A stretch of 10,148 nt of DNA from contig JAGAYQ010000464.1 in NCBI GenBank assembly GCA_017940445.1, forward strand, positions 1 to 10,148, given 5' to 3'. This stretch comes from Pyramidobacter sp. GTDB lineage: Bacteria; Synergistota; Synergistia; Synergistales; Dethiosulfovibrionaceae. The position numbers were made by a program, and so were the translations under genes. Positions 8,031 to 10,148 of the stretch are shown here, piece after piece. Within the stretch, counting starts at the first letter, position 1. Each line of letters begins with the position of its first letter. The notes below the pieces were generated by a model. That model made no database searches. It was given only the letters and a program-made list of their open reading frames with translations, and had not been told where the DNA came from.

Positions 8031-8056
8031 GGCATGATCTCCAAAAGGGCAAATTT

Positions 8057-8236
8057 AGGGAATCGCTGATTAAATCCTATTATGCAGAATTTAACGAGCG
8101 CACAGGAAACCTGAGAAAATGCGTCAGATCCGAAGAAACCTGTCCGTAAGGGGCTCCGGAGGCGTACTTCCGTACGTTGGAGGAGCCTCTCGGACAGCGT
8201 TTCGTAGGAGATGACGTATTTTATCAGCGTTTCCTT
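8057..8236. repeat. MITE-like palindromic intergenic element
   Basis: The ends are inverted: AGGGAATCGCTGATTAAAT (8057-8075) matches the complement of 8218-8236 at 16 of 19 positions. Inside, 8104-8235 form a nearly continuous imperfect hairpin of about 60 bp per arm. Paired blocks include AGGAAAC (8104-8110) with 8229-8235, GAAAC (8135-8139) with 8199-8203, CTGTCCG (8140-8146) with 8191-8197, GGCTCC (8152-8157) with 8182-8187 and CGTAC (8163-8167) with 8172-8176, closed by TTCC (8168-8171). No protein is encoded in it, and no direct target duplication is obvious. It lies 12 bp after the TRIC-family stop and 26 bp before the ankyrin gene. The size and structure suit a non-autonomous element or a large REP/ERIC-like repeat. 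Confidence 0.6.
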
Positions 8237-8248
8237 GGCGTCCTTATT

Positions 8249-8926
8249 TTATCCTTTCGGGCGGTTTCTCTCAACCGGAGATTTCTTCGCCGCGCGCGGA
8301 CGGGGATGGTACAGCTGCCAGCCGAAAGCGAGCGCGCATGTGCGCAGGAGCGCGACGATGGCGAAACCCAGCCAGGCTGTCTGCCCCCCGCTCAAAAAGG
8401 GCCGGGCAGCGCAGGCGGCCAGGGTGCCGCCGATGGAGGCCAGCGCGTACACATCGGCCTTGAGGACGACAGGGACGCGCTGGGCGAGGAGATCGCGCAG
8501 AACGCCGCCGCCCACGCCCGTGAGCAGTCCCAGCATGACGGGCAGCACAAAGCGCGACTGCGGAGAACTGTAAAATCCGGCCGCGGCGCCGGTGACGGAA
8601 AACGCGGCCAGACCGACCGTATCGGACAGATTGTAGAAGAACGCGAAGACGCGGCGGCTTTTTCGCGACAAGCGCACGAAGGAGAACACGGCGCACGCTG
8701 CCGCGGCCACAGCAAGCGCCAGCAGCAGCCAGACGGGATCGGTGAGCGCGCGCGGCGGCACCGCCCCGATAAGGACATCGCGGATCATGCCGCCGCCGAC
8801 GGCGGTGAGCGCGGCCAGGACGGCAACGCCGAAGATGTCCATCCGCCGCGACAGCGCGACGAGCGCGCCTGACAGCGCAAAGGCGATCGTCCCAGCGGTT
8901 TCAAAGATCAGCCATGTGATCGACAT
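8249..8926 (-). CDS. TRIC/YadS-family (UPF0126) membrane protein
   Basis: An integral membrane protein of 225 residues, the usual size for this family. The two homologous halves each carry the diagnostic glycine motif: GGGMIRD (44-50) and GGGVLRD (139-145). About seven hydrophobic helices are visible, and the C-terminus is a short basic tail (RPRAAKKSPVERNRPK). Family knowledge: prokaryotic TRIC proteins are homotrimeric monovalent-cation channels; the physiological role in most bacteria is unclear, and some YadS/YicG-type relatives have been linked to glycine handling. ATG 8926 is chosen because GGGGTG lies seven bases upstream and the family N-terminus begins here. The frame runs back to a TTG at 8995 without a ribosome site, and that TTG falls in the likely -35 box. 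It is probably a single-gene unit, with a terminator upstream and the palindromic element downstream. Confidence 0.9.
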   Translation of the reverse strand: MSITWLIFETAGTIAFALSGALVALSRRMDIFGVAVLAALTAVGGGMIRDVLIGAVPPRALTDPVWLLLALAVAAAACAVFSFVRLSRKSRRVFAFFYNLSDTVGLAAFSVTGAAAGFYSSPQSRFVLPVMLGLLTGVGGGVLRDLLAQRVPVVLKADVYALASIGGTLAACAARPFLSGGQTAWLGFAIVALLRTCALAFGWQLYHPRPRAAKKSPVERNRPKG

Positions 8927-8966
8927 GTGATTCACCCCAATGATTTCATTCGGAAAAGATTGGCTG

Positions 8967-8995
8967 AGTGTATCACCGCGATGCGAAAAGGACAA
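8967..8995 (-). promoter_or_regulatory. Possible promoter of the TRIC-family gene
   Basis: On the minus strand TTGTCC (8995-8990), a 17-bp spacer and TACACT (8972-8967) each match the sigma-70 consensus at four of six positions. The site is 41 bp upstream of the chosen ATG and downstream of the terminator of the previous gene. Moderate evidence only. Confidence 0.4.
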
Positions 8996-9037
8996 TATGA
9001 AAGGCGATTTTTGAAAAATGTTTGTGATGCCGATACA

Positions 9038-9071
9038 AAAAGGCGGGCCGGTTTTGTCCGGTCCGCCTTTT
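9038..9071 (-). terminator. Rho-independent terminator of the zinc-ribbon gene
   Basis: AAAAGGCGGGCCGG (9038-9051) pairs with 9058-9071, with one G-T pair and a six-base loop. The minus strand continues into TTTTT (from 9041 to 9037) and then GTATC. It lies 33 bp after the stop of the zinc-ribbon gene. Confidence 0.88.
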
Positions 9072-9091
9072 GTGCTGTACGAAGACGTCTT

Positions 9092-9108
9092 TGATTAAAT
9101 CCCATTAT
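9092..9108 (+). repeat. Short copy of the dispersed-repeat end, overlapping a stop codon
   Basis: TGATTAAATCCCATTAT here matches TGATTAAATCCTATTAT at 8067-8083, inside the left end of the palindromic element, at 16 of 17 positions and in the same orientation. It overlaps the TAA stop of the zinc-ribbon gene. Such an AT-rich match in high-GC DNA suggests common origin, but the length is too short to be sure. Confidence 0.35.
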
Positions 9109-9737
9109 TTTGCCGCGGCCGCGACGATCGCGTCGAGCATCTGCGCCGTCTGCTCTTCACCGTTCATCGTAAACGACTTCAGCGAGCAGTGATCGCCCTC
9201 CACGGTGTAGATGACGGTGATGGCGTCTTTGCTGTCTTTCATCGTGCCCGAGAACACCGCTGCCGGCTTGCCGTCGCGCTTCGTCGCCCGCCACGAGGAC
9301 GACGGGCAGGCGCGCCCGAGCGCTTCGCCGAGGTTGAGCGTGCTGTCTTGGACGGGCGTTTCCTTGACGACATTCACCGCCGCTTCGTCGCCCAGCCCGA
9401 CGAGACCGGCCAGGTCGTAGAACGTGTCCGCGGCGACCGTCTGAACAGGTTCATGCGCCTTGAACACGCGCACGAACGGCGTTTTCGTCTGGGGGAAGAC
9501 GATCGTCAGACCGTACAGGATCAGCGCCGTGCCGATCAGCTTGGTCCAGAAGCCGAGCTTTCTTTTTCTGACGGGCTTGGCTTCGGCCGCTTCAAACTGA
9601 CGCCGCAGCGACGAGGCGCGCACGGTCTTGGGATCGTTCTGCACAAAGCGCTGCTCGCGCGCTTCTCCGCACTCCGGGCAGAACTTCTGCGCATCGTTTT
9701 CAAACTTGTGTCCGCATTTGCTGCAATACAGGCTCAT
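9105..9737 (-). CDS. Membrane-anchored zinc-ribbon protein of unknown function
   Basis: A 210-residue protein. The N-terminus is a four-cysteine zinc ribbon, YCSKCG (Cys5, Cys8) and FCPECG (Cys20, Cys23), of the short type common at the start of bacterial membrane proteins. A basic linker (about 30-62, ending PVRKRKLGFW) leads to a single hydrophobic helix at about 63-80 (LIGTALILYGLTIVF). The rest, about 85-210, should lie outside the cytoplasm by the positive-inside rule. It contains a beta-rich stretch, VFSGTMKDSKDAITVIYTV (about 151-169), and two Cys (about 132 and 174) that could form a disulfide. I do not recognise this outer domain. ATG 9737 is chosen over GTG 9746, because AGAGGTGAT serves the ATG and overlaps the GTG. 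It has its own promoter candidate and terminator. Confidence 0.75.
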   Translation of the reverse strand: MSLYCSKCGHKFENDAQKFCPECGEAREQRFVQNDPKTVRASSLRRQFEAAEAKPVRKRKLGFWTKLIGTALILYGLTIVFPQTKTPFVRVFKAHEPVQTVAADTFYDLAGLVGLGDEAAVNVVKETPVQDSTLNLGEALGRACPSSSWRATKRDGKPAAVFSGTMKDSKDAITVIYTVEGDHCSLKSFTMNGEEQTAQMLDAIVAAAAK

Positions 9738-9764
9738 ATCAATCACCTCTGTGAAAATTATTTT

Positions 9765-9783
9765 GCGCGCTCAAAAAGCGCGC
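9765..9783 (-). promoter_or_regulatory. GC-rich hairpin in the leader of the zinc-ribbon gene
   Basis: GCGCGCT (9765-9771) pairs perfectly with AGCGCGC (9777-9783) around a five-base loop, about 15 bases upstream of the ribosome site. On the minus strand it is followed by AAAATAATTTT rather than a clean T-run, so an mRNA stabilising or translation-modulating stem is as likely as an attenuator. Function not shown. Confidence 0.4.
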
Positions 9784-9861
9784 CTTGTTCCGCATGGGAC
9801 AGGATCAGCCGGACGGTTTTCGGGGCAGTCTTGTCTGAACAAACTGCGAGCCTTTGAGCGT

Positions 9862-9867
9862 ATTATA
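9862..9867 (-). promoter_or_regulatory. -10 element of the zinc-ribbon gene
   Basis: A perfect TATAAT on the minus strand lies 125 bp upstream of the ATG, after the terminator of the previous gene. No good -35 hexamer is found at 16-18 bp; that region is GC-rich. The inferred leader of about 118 nt contains the GC-rich hairpin at 9765-9783. Confidence 0.4.
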
Positions 9868-9913
9868 CCGCATCATGCCGCATCGCGCGTCGCCCTTATG
9901 GATGAAAATGTTC

Positions 9914-9944
9914 AAAAAAAGAGAAAGGCGCGAACGCCTCTCTC
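9914..9944 (-). terminator. Rho-independent terminator of the PurF-like gene
   Basis: GAGA (9921-9924) pairs with 9941-9944 and AGGCG (9926-9930) with 9935-9939, leaving one A/C mismatch and a four-base CGAA loop. On the minus strand seven T follow (9920-9914). It starts 17 bp after the stop of the gene at the right edge. Confidence 0.9.
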
Positions 9945-9961
9945 CCGTGCAATTCGTATTA

Positions 9962-10148
9962 TTATTCCCTGCCGTTCCAGCAGTAGGTGCAGAGCTTGCA
10001 GTGATCGAGTCCGACGGCGTCGAGCATGTCGTCGAGGCGGTTGTAGCGCAGCGAGGTGAAGCCCATCTGCTCCCTGATCCCTTCGAGCATCGCCAGATAG
10101 CGCTCGCTCTCGGGATTGGCGTACTCGGCCAGCACTTCGGGCGTCGGC
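9962..10148 (-). CDS. C-terminal end of a PurF-like amidophosphoribosyltransferase (5' part outside window)
   Basis: Only the last 61 codons are in the window, ending in two consecutive TAA stops (9962-9964 and 9959-9961). The peptide runs from PTPEVLAEYANPES through GFTSLRYNRLDDMLDAVGL to KLCTYCWNGRE. This matches the end of glutamine-PRPP amidotransferases, where a SL-Y-SL-GL-AIG helix is followed by CxxCF and a Gly. In B. subtilis-type PurF those two Cys are ligands of a 4Fe-4S cluster. PurF commits PRPP to purine synthesis by making 5-phosphoribosylamine. The CTYCWNG variant and the short tail recall a longer PurF-like subgroup in anaerobes. With so little sequence, a PurF paralogue with another role is possible. 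Its terminator follows at once, so it is the last gene of its unit. Confidence 0.6.
   Translation of the reverse strand, partial: PTPEVLAEYANPESERYLAMLEGIREQMGFTSLRYNRLDDMLDAVGLDHCKLCTYCWNGRE

Noticed and set aside
8030..8036. Two-codon frame ATG-CCA-TGA overlapping the ankyrin start, considered as a translational coupling peptide.
   Set aside because: The ribosome site is too close to the first ATG, and such overlaps arise easily by chance.
6987..8069. Plus-strand open frame of 360 codons across the ankyrin gene.
   Set aside because: It crosses a strong terminator and is antisense to a well-supported ankyrin-repeat gene; no plausible ribosome site or family.
8104..8235. Tandem-looking GAAAC units in the palindromic element, considered as a CRISPR array.
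   Set aside because: The units are inverted rather than direct, spacing is irregular, there are too few of them, and no cas genes are nearby.
8177..8872. Plus-strand frame of 231 codons starting inside the palindromic element.
   Set aside because: Antisense to the TRIC-family gene, whose paired GGG-x-IRD motifs leave no doubt about the coding strand.

Overview
The window is high-GC bacterial DNA, densely packed with protein-coding genes. Every gene I can support is on the minus strand, so transcription runs from right to left. The organism is most likely a diderm anaerobe that ferments amino acids or peptides, possibly of the phylum Synergistota. That placement is an inference: the family 5 solute-binding protein has a Sec signal peptide but no lipobox, so it appears to be free in a periplasm, and RraA-like genes next to peptide-type ABC transporters fit that group. 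No rRNA, tRNA or other species marker is present to confirm it.

Layout in the direction of transcription (right to left). 9962-10148: the last 61 codons of a PurF-like amidophosphoribosyltransferase, followed by a strong terminator. 9105-9737: a small membrane-anchored zinc-ribbon protein of unknown function, with its own -10 element, a structured leader and a terminator. 8249-8926: a TRIC/YadS-family (UPF0126) membrane protein. 8057-8236: an intergenic, strongly palindromic element with inverted ends, resembling a MITE. 7086-8030: a cytoplasmic ankyrin-repeat protein with a disordered Ala/Pro/Glu-rich N-terminus, followed by a very strong terminator.

The left two thirds (1-7009) look like one transcription unit. 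A near-consensus promoter (TTGCGT, 17 bp, TATAAT) overlapped by a 22-bp imperfect palindrome reads into two tandem RraA-like genes. These are followed by a family 5 (DppA/OppA-type) solute-binding protein, an intercistronic terminator-like hairpin, and the rest of a peptide-type importer: permeases B and C and ATPases D and F. F is cut by the left edge. Linkages within B-C-D-F are tight, with a 3-base overlap at B/C when the GTG is counted, 21 bp at C/D and a 1-base overlap at D/F. The hairpin between the binding protein and B would be expected to keep the binding protein in excess over the membrane complex.

The most notable points are the operon pairing two RraA paralogues with one importer, and both paralogues having Thr where the catalytic Arg of characterised RraA-fold aldolases sits. 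The palindrome covering the operon's -10 and the MITE-like element, whose end sequence seems to recur at two stop codons elsewhere in the window, also stand out. I see no convincing new defence, CRISPR or phage system. No gene-free stretch exceeds about 230 bases.
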